NCBI GenBank assembly: GCA_965230765.1
Contig: CBDDLR010000001.1
Span: forward strand, 868,001-932,000
From: Sunxiuqinia sp965230765
GTDB lineage: Bacteria > Bacteroidota > Bacteroidia > Bacteroidales > Prolixibacteraceae
Length of the DNA stretch: 64,000 nt
Direction: 5' to 3'
In this document: one piece after another, positions 43,872-52,509 of the stretch
Position numbering within the stretch: position 1 is the first letter of the stretch
Layout of the letters: every line of letters starts with the position of its first letter
Notes under the pieces: model-generated
Database searches by the model: none
The model's input: only the letters and a program-made list of their open reading frames with translations
What the model was told of the DNA's origin: nothing
Program-made: the position numbers and the translations under genes

Positions 43872-45022
43872 GACTCAAAATATTTGTCCACAAACTCCCG
43901 AAGTACTCCATTCCCTCCAGAGGTCTCAAGTTGAATGATTCCAGGGATTGCTTTAATCTTTTTATTTGCATTTGATGGACAAGCTGCAATCCCAACATGC
44001 TGTAATACTTCTAAATCATTTATGTCATCTCCAACATACGCAACTTCTGACAGAGAGATTCCCATTTCTGCAACTAGTTCATTAAGTACTGAAAGTTTAT
44101 CAGTCACTCCATGAAATTGATAGTCCAAAATTAATTTTTGTACTCTTCTTCGATTCAATTCACGATCTTCAGAAGTTATGATCCCGACTTTAATTCCTTT
44201 ATTTTTCAAGAGTTTAAAAGCCATTCCGTCATAGGTATTAAACTTTTTCAGCTCATCTCCATTTTCCGAATAATACATTCCTGCATCTGTAAGAACACCA
44301 TCAACATCGGATAAAACCAATTTTATTTTGTCAATATCAAAGCTTTGCTGATCCTTTTTGAATTTACTCATCAGAACTTTAGCATACAACCAATCTTCTT
44401 CCTCGTCAAGTTCCAATCCAGTATAATCATCCATTTCATAGACTGCTATTTTCCCATTTAACCGATTTTGAGACTCAACAATATCACCAACTGTTGAAAT
44501 ATAAAATGCCCCATTTTCCATCAAAGTTCCATCAAAATCCTGCCTTCGGGGTCTGTTCTTATAATCGTAATTTACCGGTTCTCCATTGGTATTCCAATAA
44601 AATCTTTTCTGACGAACAACTGATAGCAAGCTGTCAGCACCAGTTGAATGATACTTTGCTAACGCTTCTTGAAAATCGTTGGATGTTGTAAAAGGTGAAG
44701 TTGCCTGAGCTAAAACAAAAATGTCATCTGAATTCGGTTTCTGTTCCTGAATAAACTCTAGCATAACTGACTCAGTTGAAGCATGGTCGGTCGCATTCTC
44801 TGAGTTTCGATGGAAGATTTGAAGTTTGTCAAACTTAAACCCGATAGCAATGGTTACTATTTCTTCACTATCAGTTGCAAGAACAATTTCATCAATTGAA
44901 CTACATGCTTGAAGTGCTTCTAAAACCCAAAATATCAATGGTTTTGAGTTTAGATACTTAATATTTTTATTCTGAATTGATTTACTTCCTGCACGGGCAG
45001 GAACAAAAGCAATATTCGCCAT
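43868..45022 (-). CDS. Fusion: CMP-sialic acid synthetase (NeuA) plus HAD phosphatase
   Basis: A 384-residue two-domain protein. The N-terminal half (1 to about 225) is a cytidylyltransferase: PARAGSKSIQNKNIK nucleotide loop (8-22) and LAQATSPF near 104-111. The C-terminal half (about 232-384) is a KdsC-like HAD phosphatase with both key motifs intact, DVDGVLTD (239-246) and GDDINDLEVL. Fused CMAS-HAD proteins occur in animals, where the HAD part is largely structural; Bacteroides KDN synthesis uses a separate 9-phosphate phosphatase. Here the HAD could dephosphorylate a 9-phospho-nonulosonate before CMP activation. It overlaps neuB-like by 1 base and the next gene by 4. Confidence 0.87.
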   Translation of the reverse strand: MANIAFVPARAGSKSIQNKNIKYLNSKPLIFWVLEALQACSSIDEIVLATDSEEIVTIAIGFKFDKLQIFHRNSENATDHASTESVMLEFIQEQKPNSDDIFVLAQATSPFTTSNDFQEALAKYHSTGADSLLSVVRQKRFYWNTNGEPVNYDYKNRPRRQDFDGTLMENGAFYISTVGDIVESQNRLNGKIAVYEMDDYTGLELDEEEDWLYAKVLMSKFKKDQQSFDIDKIKLVLSDVDGVLTDAGMYYSENGDELKKFNTYDGMAFKLLKNKGIKVGIITSEDRELNRRRVQKLILDYQFHGVTDKLSVLNELVAEMGISLSEVAYVGDDINDLEVLQHVGIAACPSNANKKIKAIPGIIQLETSGGNGVLREFVDKYFES

Positions 45023-45900
45023 TATGCCTTATATTTAAGTTTTTCTCTTTGAGGCTTTTCTATCTCCAAAATCTCAGTATTCTTAAATTGAAGAGCTTTG
45101 TAAGTTGCATTTAAATCACGTACAAGTTTTTGTAAACCACCTGGCTCAAGAGATGCAGCATGGTCTGTTCCTTTCCATGTTCGATCTTTTGTAAAATGCC
45201 TCTCAATCCAGCTTGCGCCTAAAGTATATGCAGCAATATCTACAGCAATTCCAAGATGATGCCCGGAAAACCCACTTTCTGAAATACGCTTGTCATATTC
45301 TTTATTCAATCTTTCAATTTCACGTAGATAAATGGATTCAAAATCTACAGGGTAGCCAGATGTACAAGAGTATAATACCAACCTGTCTTTCGCTGCATCT
45401 TTGCTTTCAAATAATTGGATGACTTGTTTCTCTTCTTCAGATGTAGTCATCCCTAATGAAATGTGAATCATCCCACTGAAATTATCAATCAGCCAATTCA
45501 GAAGATTAGTATTATTATTACATGCTGACGGGATTTTAACAAAGTCAGGAGATAATGAGACAATCTCTTTTGCGGAAGTCAAATCCCATACAGAAGTTGA
45601 ATAACCAATACCTATCGACTCACAGAATCTCTTAAGTTCATCATGTTGATCTATTGAAAACTCTAGAAATTCACGATGTTCACCATATGTTTTTCCATAC
45701 GAATGCATTTCATTTGGGTGTGGTGCTTCATATTGCTCTTTTGAGAGCAGCTCAACTGGATTTCTTTTTTGAAATTTTGTATAGTCAGCACCACATTGCT
45801 TTGCAATTAGAATTAGCTCTTTTGCAATTTCAACATCTCCCTTATGATTGCATCCAATTTCAGCGATAACATTAGGTTTTTTGTATTCTCTATTTATCAT
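45022..45900 (-). CDS. N-acetylneuraminate/nonulosonate synthase (NeuB family), short form
   Basis: A 292-residue NeuB TIM barrel, which condenses phosphoenolpyruvate with an N-acetylmannosamine-type sugar (or its 6-phosphate) to a nine-carbon acid. Motifs: VIAEIGCNHKGD, KFQKRNP, YSTSVWDL, KIPSACNNN, SGHHLGIAVDIAAYTLGASWIERHFTKDR. The C-terminal SAF (antifreeze-like) domain of full NeuB is missing, so the protein is about 50 residues short; similar short forms exist. An ATG at 45900 is preferred over a TTG at 45909. Followed by NeuA-HAD (1-base overlap). Confidence 0.88.
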   Translation of the reverse strand: MINREYKKPNVIAEIGCNHKGDVEIAKELILIAKQCGADYTKFQKRNPVELLSKEQYEAPHPNEMHSYGKTYGEHREFLEFSIDQHDELKRFCESIGIGYSTSVWDLTSAKEIVSLSPDFVKIPSACNNNTNLLNWLIDNFSGMIHISLGMTTSEEEKQVIQLFESKDAAKDRLVLYSCTSGYPVDFESIYLREIERLNKEYDKRISESGFSGHHLGIAVDIAAYTLGASWIERHFTKDRTWKGTDHAASLEPGGLQKLVRDLNATYKALQFKNTEILEIEKPQREKLKYKA

Positions 45901-46780
45901 GATCTTCAATATTTATCCTTTTAAATGCATCTATGAATGAGCCTTTAGTACAATTTAAAACTTCAACTCCTCTTGATCTAGCGTATTCCCCAACATCAAA
46001 ATACCCTTTAAAAGCCGTCATAAATTTATACAATATCTCGTGCAGCTTCCTTCTTTCATTCTTTTTCCAAACCATTGGAAGGGACTTTGAAGCATTTTCA
46101 TCGTAAAAATGCCGTTGATTGATCAATGCCTCATTATTTTCATTCACTGAAATATCTTTCAACCAGGAATGATCTGCCCCCCATAAATATATTTTTTTGT
46201 AACCCAGCCAGATAGACATAAAAATGGAAGGTATCATTATATTATGAGGCCTCACCATTCCAAGTTTCAAGTTGTAAAAAGAGTTTCGAATCAAAGCTAA
46301 ACCCTCAATTGGAGTTTTATTGTAATAAACAATCTTAATATGTTTATTCTCAATAATCTGTTTCTGCCAACGTTTATATTTTCTAGCTTCAAATGGAAAA
46401 AACAATACTAATGGCCAATTGGTTTTTTCATTAATTGCATCAAATAATTTTTTGCTTTGCTCAATAAATCGCTCCTCAATATCTTCATAATACAAATCCT
46501 CAGCAGATGCGATGAAATATTTTGGTTGTAACTTTTGATACTCCTCTGTAGATGGAAAGTGATTAACACATATTAAATCTTTCCCTTCAAGAAAATCAGG
46601 ATAATCTGATAGCATTTTTTTAAATGACGGCCCATTGCCAAGTATAACTACTTCTTTGAAGTCAGCCTTAACTTCTGACAAATCTGTTCGTTTAGACCAT
46701 AACAAAATCTTTAAAACGGACTCAGCAATCTTCAACAACCGAACAATAAAATATTGAATTTTTATCAAAAGTTCAACCAT
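45890..46780 (-). CDS. GNGPS-motif protein; candidate glycosyltransferase (GT42/DUF115-like)
   Basis: A 296-residue protein with VVILGNGPSFKKML near 46-59, ICVNHF, and YKKIYLWGADHSW near 205-217. The same plan (GNGPS, then cN-F, then YKEIYLsGiDf) is found in CST-type sialyltransferases (GT42) and, more loosely, in DUF115/MptE-like proteins. An N-terminal hydrophobic helix (about 1-28) may attach it to the membrane. It directly precedes neuB-like and NeuA-HAD, so transfer of a CMP-activated nonulosonate is the natural hypothesis. The family call is uncertain. It overlaps the GT2 gene by 8 bases and the neuB-like gene by 11. Confidence 0.65.
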   Translation of the reverse strand: MVELLIKIQYFIVRLLKIAESVLKILLWSKRTDLSEVKADFKEVVILGNGPSFKKMLSDYPDFLEGKDLICVNHFPSTEEYQKLQPKYFIASAEDLYYEDIEERFIEQSKKLFDAINEKTNWPLVLFFPFEARKYKRWQKQIIENKHIKIVYYNKTPIEGLALIRNSFYNLKLGMVRPHNIMIPSIFMSIWLGYKKIYLWGADHSWLKDISVNENNEALINQRHFYDENASKSLPMVWKKNERRKLHEILYKFMTAFKGYFDVGEYARSRGVEVLNCTKGSFIDAFKRINIEDHDK

Positions 46781-47675
46781 GGTTCAAGAATAATCCCTGT
46801 GATACCCATCCTCGGAATTTAATAATTATCCGGGATGCAGCAGGTTTAATAGTTATCAAATAATAAAATGCAATAATAAGACTTGCAATCCACTTCATAA
46901 ACTCTATGGCAATACTAAACATGTATTTAATATTACCTTGCGACAAACTTCTTATTTGCTCACTCTTTCCAATTCCTAAAGCCTGTTTTTTAACAAAATC
47001 ATCATAGGTTCTTTCAATAGGAACAAGGTGATAAACAATTGCTTCAGGAACATACCACATTGTTTCTCCGTTATCCTTGAATCGATAAAATAACTCCTTC
47101 TCTTCGCTCCCATAAAGATTTTGTCCTGATCTTCCTAAACGAACATCAAAATCCCCGAGTCGTTCAAAAACTTCTTTTCTAAAAGACATGTTTGACCCAC
47201 GAAAATAATTCCCCCTGAAAATTTGTGTTTTATCGCCTGGGTTAAAATAACCAAGAATCGGTGCAATGAATGGGTTATACCAATCTGGCCTTTTCTGCAT
47301 GTATTGAAGCAATATCTTCCCGCCAATAGCATTAACACTTGGATGTGCTTCGAAAAATTCGATTGTTTTTTTAAAGAAATCAGGTGCAATAACTGCATCA
47401 TCATCCAAGAAAGTCACAAATTCTCCTTTAGACTCATGAATGCCTCGATTTCTTCCGTAAGAAAGACCTTGCTTCGTTTCAACACAATAATAGCAGTTTA
47501 TCTTCTTATGTTCCAAGATAAACTCTTTGCAAATTGCTTCTGTATTATCAGTTGAGTTATTATTTACAATAACAATTTCATAATCATCAAATGAAACTGT
47601 CTGATTCAAAATTGATTCGAAAAGTCCTTCCAGAAATTGTTCACGATTATATGTGGAAATAATTGCTGAAATCAT
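46773..47675 (-). CDS. Glycosyltransferase family 2
   Basis: A 300-residue GT-A glycosyltransferase. N-terminal SAIISTYNREQFLEGLFESIL binds the nucleotide, and FLDDDAVIAPDFF near 89-101 carries the metal-binding DxD. The C-terminus has a hydrophobic segment (about 245-275), so it is probably membrane-associated. The sugar is unknown. First gene of the minus-strand operon that runs to 41841. Confidence 0.88.
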   Translation of the reverse strand: MISAIISTYNREQFLEGLFESILNQTVSFDDYEIVIVNNNSTDNTEAICKEFILEHKKINCYYCVETKQGLSYGRNRGIHESKGEFVTFLDDDAVIAPDFFKKTIEFFEAHPSVNAIGGKILLQYMQKRPDWYNPFIAPILGYFNPGDKTQIFRGNYFRGSNMSFRKEVFERLGDFDVRLGRSGQNLYGSEEKELFYRFKDNGETMWYVPEAIVYHLVPIERTYDDFVKKQALGIGKSEQIRSLSQGNIKYMFSIAIEFMKWIASLIIAFYYLITIKPAASRIIIKFRGWVSQGLFLNHG

Positions 47676-47849
47676 TGATTAAAATTGTTACACAAAAGTA
47701 ATACTCCAAATGCATTAAGAAACACCTTTCAATAAATATTTCTCTTTAGGAATTCTGCTAACTAAAATATATTGCTCATGTATACCGAAAAACCAATTCC
47801 ATCGTTAATTACAGTGCTTATAGAACACCAGATAGTAAAATGGTTTTTT

Positions 47850-47857
47850 TACATTTG
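47850..47857 (+). promoter_or_regulatory. -7 promoter element for the wbp operon
   Basis: TACATTTG matches TAnnTTTG and lies 18 bases before the wbpE-like start codon, in a 200-base divergent intergenic region shared with the GT2 operon. Confidence 0.5.
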
Positions 47858-47875
47858 TAGTATTACATACCAACT

Positions 47876-48973
47876 ATGAAGTTTTGTGACCTCAACAAAC
47901 AGTACCGTGCTTACCAACAAGAGATTGATGCAGCTATTCAGTCTGTGATTAATTCTGCTTCATTTATCAACGGAAAGGAAATTGAACTTCTGGAAGATGA
48001 GCTTGCGGAATATGTTGGGGTGAAAAATGTACTTTGCTGTAGTTCGGGCACCGATGCGCTACTTCTTCCCTTGATGGCTATGGATATTCAACCTGGCGAT
48101 GAAATTATTTGCCCTGCATTTAGTTATATCGCATCAGGATCAATGATCAGCTTTTACAAAGCAAAACCAGTTTTTGTGGATGTTTCTCCCGCTGATTTTA
48201 ATATCGATGTTTCAAAGATTGAAGAAAAAATCACTTCAAAAACAAAAGGCATCATCGCCGTATCGTTATTTGGGCAATGTGCTGAATACAATCAAATTAA
48301 TGCCCTGGCAAAAAAATACAATTTATGGGTAATCGAAGACGGGGCACAATCGTTTGGAGCAAGTTATTCTGGTAAAAAGTCGTGTGCACTTACCGATGTC
48401 GCCACTACGAGTTTTTTCCCGGCAAAACCATTGGGATGTTATGGCGATGGCGGTGCAATCTTCAGCAACGATGATACGCTAACAGAAACCATGAAAATGA
48501 TGCGTGGACATGGGCAAGAGAAAAGATACATTCATAAGTACATTGGGATTAACGGAAGAATAGATACGCTGCAAGCTGCCATTTTAAGGGTGAAACTGAA
48601 ATACTTTGATGAAGAATTGAAGGTCAGGAATTGGGCAGCAGAACTATATTCCGAACTCCTAAAAGAATTGGTATGTGTTCCAACGATAAAAAAAGGTTGT
48701 ACCAGCAGTTGGGCGCAATTCACTATTCGTTTAAAAGATCGTGCTGGATTAAAAAATGCACTGCAAGAAGTTGGTATTCCTTCCACCATTCATTATCCTC
48801 TGCCACTTCCAAAACAAGAAGCTTTTAAAAACGATATAAATCCTGCTGAAAGTTTCCCGGTCTCTGAAGAACTTTCGCAAACTGTTTTATCACTGCCAAT
48901 GCATGGAATGATTACTGAAGAAGAAATTCGAAAAGTTGCTGATGCAATCAAAAAATATGTTGATCATGGATAA
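47876..48973 (+). CDS. DegT/DnrJ/EryC1 sugar aminotransferase (WbpE-like)
   Basis: A 365-residue fold-I PLP aminotransferase for nucleotide sugars. The PLP lysine is Lys184 in FFPAKPLGCYGDGG; CCSSGTDALLL (54-64) and WVIEDGAQSFGA (151-162) are further signatures. With WbpA, WbpB and WbpD homologues next to it, the likely substrate is UDP-3-keto-GlcNAcA, aminated at C3 on the route to UDP-2,3-diacetamido-2,3-dideoxyglucuronate. It overlaps the acetyltransferase gene by 8 bases. Confidence 0.88.
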   Translation: MKFCDLNKQYRAYQQEIDAAIQSVINSASFINGKEIELLEDELAEYVGVKNVLCCSSGTDALLLPLMAMDIQPGDEIICPAFSYIASGSMISFYKAKPVFVDVSPADFNIDVSKIEEKITSKTKGIIAVSLFGQCAEYNQINALAKKYNLWVIEDGAQSFGASYSGKKSCALTDVATTSFFPAKPLGCYGDGGAIFSNDDTLTETMKMMRGHGQEKRYIHKYIGINGRIDTLQAAILRVKLKYFDEELKVRNWAAELYSELLKELVCVPTIKKGCTSSWAQFTIRLKDRAGLKNALQEVGIPSTIHYPLPLPKQEAFKNDINPAESFPVSEELSQTVLSLPMHGMITEEEIRKVADAIKKYVDHG

Positions 48974-49532
48974 ATACTTTGTTCACGAAACCGCCTGTGT
49001 TGATGACCCTGTTTCAATTGGAAACGGAACGAAGATCTGGCATTTTTGCCATGTGATGAATGGTGCTCAAATCGGTGAAAAATGCATTCTTGGACAAAAT
49101 ACCTATGTTGGTGGAAAGTCAATTATTGGCAACCGTGTGAAAATTCAAAACAACGTAAGCATTTATGATTCTGTGATCCTGGAAGATGATGTTTTTTGTG
49201 GCCCGAGCTGTGTTTTTACCAATGTCAACAACCCGCGTTCGTTTGTTGAGCGCAAAACCGAGTATGAAGAAACCCGGATTAAAAAAGGTGTTTCAATCGG
49301 TGCCAATGCAACCATTGTTTGTGGTGTTACTATTGGCGAATATGCATTTATAGGAGCAGGTGCCGTGGTTACAAAGAACGTTAAACCGTTTGCACTGATG
49401 CTAGGTGTACCGGCTGTTCAAAAAGGTTGGGTGAGCAAATCAGGTGTTGTTTTGGGCAATGATCTTATTTGTCCTGAAACCGGTGAAAAATATCAAATTA
49501 AAAACGATCAACTAGAAATAATTACTTCATGA
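48966..49532 (+). CDS. Left-handed beta-helix N-acetyltransferase (WbpD-like)
   Basis: A 188-residue hexapeptide-repeat acetyltransferase. Repeats such as GNGTKIWHFCHVMNGAQIGEKC (quoted in part: IWHFCHVMNGAQIG) and the NNVSIYDSV and SIGANATIVCGVTIG coils form the helix. It closely resembles WbpD, which acetylates the C3 amino group of UDP-GlcNAc3NA. The frame is open from 48936, but the ATG at 48966 gives the WbpD-like N-terminus (DKYFVHETA) and an 8-base overlap with the aminotransferase gene. It overlaps wbpA-like by 4 bases. Confidence 0.88.
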   Translation: MDKYFVHETACVDDPVSIGNGTKIWHFCHVMNGAQIGEKCILGQNTYVGGKSIIGNRVKIQNNVSIYDSVILEDDVFCGPSCVFTNVNNPRSFVERKTEYEETRIKKGVSIGANATIVCGVTIGEYAFIGAGAVVTKNVKPFALMLGVPAVQKGWVSKSGVVLGNDLICPETGEKYQIKNDQLEIITS

Positions 49533-50839
49533 ATTTGAAAGAAACCATACTTCAAAAAATAAAAAACTCAGAAGAGCTTGTTGGTGTAATTGGGCTGGGT
49601 TATGTTGGTCTTCCGCTAGCTGTTAGCTTTGCCGTTGAAGGGGTGCAGGTTGTCGGGTTTGAAAAATCCGCAGAAAAAGCCGACAAAGTAAACGCTGCCG
49701 AAAATTACATAGGTGATGTAAAGAATGATGAGTTAAAACAAGTTATTAAAAAAGGAAAACTTTCTGCAACTACCGATTTTTCCCTGCTAAAAGATTGTGA
49801 TGCAATCCTTATTTGTGTTCCTACTCCCTTGGATATTTTCAAAAAGCCCGACATGAACTACATTCAGGAATCATGCGAGGTTATTGGGGAGTTCATGAAA
49901 AAAGGAACTTTTGTTTGCCTCGAAAGCACAACATACCCAACCACGACAGAAAGTTTCATTTTACCCATTCTTGAAGAAAAATCAGAGTTGAAAGAAGGCG
50001 AAGATTTCTGGTTGGCTTTTTCACCTGAGCGGGTTGACCCCGGGAATAAACAATTCGATACCCGGAACACCCCAAAAGTGTTGGGTGCAATGAATGATGA
50101 TGGCCTGGAGATTGGGAAGGCCATTTACCAGAAAGCGATCGAGTTTATACATACCGTAAGTTCTCCGCGGATTGCAGAAATGGTGAAAATCCTGGAAAAC
50201 ACGTACCGTTTAGTAAATATCAGCCTGATCAATGAACTGGCATTACTTTGCGGGAAAATGAATATCAATATTTGGGAGGTAATCGATGCCGCCAAAACAA
50301 AGCCTTACGGTTTCCAGGCTTTTTATCCCGGTCCAGGCATTGGTGGTCACTGCATTCCGCTCGACCCGTTTTATCTGGAGCACATTGCTAAAAAGTTTGG
50401 TTTTGACTTAAGCATGATCCATACTGCCGGGCACATCAACAACATGATGGCGCACCGCATGACTATCAAAATAAACTCGGCTTTAAACCGACACAAGAAA
50501 TCAGTTAACGGAAGTAAAATCCTTTTCCTGGGTGTTGCTTACAAACCAAACATTGATGACCCAAGGGAATCCCCTGCATTGAAAATCATTGATGAAACGG
50601 CAAAAAAAGGTGGGGATATTTTCGTACACGATCCACACATTCCTGAAATTGTAACCGATGAATACCGTAAATATTCTTCTTCAGAATTAACGAAAGAAAC
50701 GTTGAAAGAAATGGACTGTGTGGTTATTAGCACAAACCATGAGGTATTTGATTATGACTTTATTTTGGAGCATTCCAAGTTAATCGTTGATTTAAGAAAC
50801 ACCATTCAAGAACCTTCCGAAAAAGTTTATAAATTATAG
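49529..50839 (+). CDS. UDP-GlcNAc 6-dehydrogenase (WbpA-like)
   Basis: A 436-residue nucleotide-sugar dehydrogenase that oxidises C6 of UDP-GlcNAc-type sugars to a carboxylate in two NAD-dependent steps. The Rossmann loop GLGYVGLPLA is at 22-31 and the catalytic Cys275 in GPGIGGHCIPLDP. WbpA/WecC-type enzymes have this length. It is the last of three overlapping wbp genes; the fourth (WbpB-like) lies beyond the transposase gene. Confidence 0.9.
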   Translation: MNLKETILQKIKNSEELVGVIGLGYVGLPLAVSFAVEGVQVVGFEKSAEKADKVNAAENYIGDVKNDELKQVIKKGKLSATTDFSLLKDCDAILICVPTPLDIFKKPDMNYIQESCEVIGEFMKKGTFVCLESTTYPTTTESFILPILEEKSELKEGEDFWLAFSPERVDPGNKQFDTRNTPKVLGAMNDDGLEIGKAIYQKAIEFIHTVSSPRIAEMVKILENTYRLVNISLINELALLCGKMNINIWEVIDAAKTKPYGFQAFYPGPGIGGHCIPLDPFYLEHIAKKFGFDLSMIHTAGHINNMMAHRMTIKINSALNRHKKSVNGSKILFLGVAYKPNIDDPRESPALKIIDETAKKGGDIFVHDPHIPEIVTDEYRKYSSSELTKETLKEMDCVVISTNHEVFDYDFILEHSKLIVDLRNTIQEPSEKVYKL

Positions 50840-50863
50840 AATCTCGCTGTCTATTATCCTTGA

Positions 50864-50882
50864 TTAATGAAATACAACAGCT
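50864..50882 (+). repeat. 19-bp direct repeat, left copy
   Basis: TTAATGAAATACAACAGCT. It matches the right copy at 51457-51475 at 17 of 19 positions (AC versus GT in the middle). The pair brackets the transposase gene and its palindromes. Confidence 0.8.
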
Positions 50883-50904
50883 AACAAAATCCAGATAACT
50901 GACT

Positions 50905-50956
50905 CCGCCCTTCAGGGCGGGGAAACAAGAAATATAAACAACACGGGCTTTAGCCC
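50905..50956. repeat. Two REP-like palindromes upstream of the transposase gene
   Basis: First CCGCCC-TTCA-GGGCGG (50905-50920), then GGGCT-TT-AGCCC (50945-50956), 20 bases before the transposase start. The second is the reverse complement of the palindrome that overlaps the transposase stop codon. Confidence 0.75.
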
Positions 50957-50975
50957 ATAATAAAATATAAAATGC

Positions 50976-51410
50976 ATGGCTTACGTAAGAGTTTGGATCC
51001 ATTGTGTTTGGGGAACAAAAAAGAGGACTCCTTTCCTACTCGGTGAAAGAAAAAATGAAATCCTAAACCACATAAAAACCAATGCAAAAACCAAAAATAT
51101 TTATATCGATTTTATTAACGGACATCGAGAACATATTCACTGTTTAATTTCACTGAATGCTGATCAATCAATTGCAAACGTCATACAGTTAATTAAAGGA
51201 GAATCTTCATTCTGGATTAATCAAAATTCAATCACCACTCATAAATTTGAATGGGCAGATGAATATTTTGCCGCCTCTGTTAGCGAATCACAACTACGAA
51301 AAGTTAGGAATTACATTACAAACCAGGAAGAACACCATAAAACAAAAACATGGCAGGAAGAATATGATGAGTTTATTAACAAATTTGGATTCACAAAACT
51401 TAAGGGCTAA
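50976..51410 (+). mobile_element. REP-associated / IS200-type HUH transposase (Y1_Tnp)
   Basis: A 144-residue Y1-type HUH transposase. The metal-binding HUH is H53-I-H55 in GHREHIHCL and the nucleophile is probably Tyr113 in RNYITNQEEHH. It fits the RAYT/IS200 TnpA family, which cuts single-stranded DNA at hairpins. Palindromes and direct repeats flank it closely. The stop codon lies inside the palindrome GGGCTAAAGCCC. It sits between wbpA-like and wbpB-like, interrupting an otherwise tight set. The reading frame is intact. Confidence 0.88.
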
Positions 51411-51456
51411 AGCCCAGAACTGAGGCGAACCAGATTCCCCGGTCTAAAGCCCGGGG
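51404..51456. repeat. REP-like palindromes downstream of the transposase gene
   Basis: GGGCTAAAGCCC (51404-51415) overlaps the stop codon, then CCCCGG-TCTAAAGC-CCGGGG (51437-51456), which contains GGTCTAAAGCCC, a one-base variant of the first palindrome. Confidence 0.75.
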
Positions 51457-51475
51457 TTAATGAAATGTAACAGCT
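51457..51475 (+). repeat. 19-bp direct repeat, right copy
   Basis: TTAATGAAATGTAACAGCT, directly abutting the last palindrome; partner of 50864-50882. Confidence 0.8.
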
Positions 51476-51569
51476 GGGAAACCCAAATAATGAACCCCAC
51501 CATAAAAAAGAGTAAAGACACAAAATATATGGACAATACAGATTTTTTGCTATAATTTGCAAAGGAAAT

Positions 51570-52508
51570 ATGACTATGAAGAATTTTGCCCTGATTGGAG
51601 CTGCTGGATACATTGCTGAGAGGCACATGCGTGCAGTAAAAGAAACCAATAACCAAATTATTGCTGCTACTGATTTATTTGATGTAATGGGAAGAATGGA
51701 CAGCTATTTTCCACAAGCTGAATTTTTTCTTGATTATAATAATTTCGAGAAGTTTGTTGCTGAACAGAGGGACACAAATCCGATTGAGTACATGAGCATT
51801 TGTACCCCAAACCACATACATGCCCAACATATTAGATTTGCGTTGAATAATCATGCAGATGCAATTTGTGAAAAGCCATTGTTGCTTCACCCAGATGAAT
51901 TGGATGACATTGAAAAAGCACAAGAAAAAACAGGGAAAAAGGTGTTCAACATTCTTCAATTGCGCTTGCACCCATCAATTATTGCATTAAAAGAAAAAAT
52001 ACAAAATGGCCCCGCTGGAAAAATTTATGATATTGATCTTTCATACATTACTTCCAGGGGAAAATGGTACTACAAAAGCTGGAAGGGGGACATTAACAAA
52101 TCGGGAGGTGTAGCCAATAATATCGGCATCCATTTTTTTGATATGCTCCGTTGGATTTTTGGGGAAGTTACCAAAAGTGTTGTGCACAAGTATGAATACA
52201 ACAAAGCAGCTGGTTTCCTTGAACTGGAAAATGCACGTGTTCGCTGGTATTTAAGCCTCGATTACGAAGATATTCCGGAAAAAGCAAAGGTAGAAGGGAT
52301 GCGTACCTACCGTTCAATAACCATTGAAGGGGATGAGACAGAATTCAGTGAAGGTTTTACCAACCTGCACACCAAATCATACCAGGAAATCCTTGCTGGA
52401 AATGGCTTCGGACTGGAAGAAGCAAAACCATGTATCCTATTAACCCATGAAATTGCTCATGTGAAACCAGTAGGATTGGTTGGTGATTATCATCCGATCA
52501 TGAAGTAG
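51570..52508 (+). CDS. Gfo/Idh/MocA oxidoreductase (WbpB-like)
   Basis: A 312-residue NAD-dependent oxidoreductase. The Rossmann start is FALIGAAGYIAERHMRAV and the EKP motif lies in CEKPLLLHPDEL (about 109-120). It resembles WbpB, which oxidises C3 of UDP-GlcNAcA to the 3-keto form used by WbpE. The start codon at 51570 follows AAAGGAAAT. It is separated from wbpA-like by about 730 bases holding the transposase and repeats, and may rely on a separate promoter (TATAATTTG at 51551-51559). Confidence 0.87.
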   Translation: MTMKNFALIGAAGYIAERHMRAVKETNNQIIAATDLFDVMGRMDSYFPQAEFFLDYNNFEKFVAEQRDTNPIEYMSICTPNHIHAQHIRFALNNHADAICEKPLLLHPDELDDIEKAQEKTGKKVFNILQLRLHPSIIALKEKIQNGPAGKIYDIDLSYITSRGKWYYKSWKGDINKSGGVANNIGIHFFDMLRWIFGEVTKSVVHKYEYNKAAGFLELENARVRWYLSLDYEDIPEKAKVEGMRTYRSITIEGDETEFSEGFTNLHTKSYQEILAGNGFGLEEAKPCILLTHEIAHVKPVGLVGDYHPIMK

Positions 52509-52509
52509 A

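Noticed and set aside
43868..45022. KDO pathway (KdsB plus KdsC) for the cytidylyltransferase-HAD fusion
   Set aside because: The HAD half does look like KdsC, but the nucleotide loop RAGSKSIQNKN is of the NeuA type and the partner is NeuB, not KdsA.
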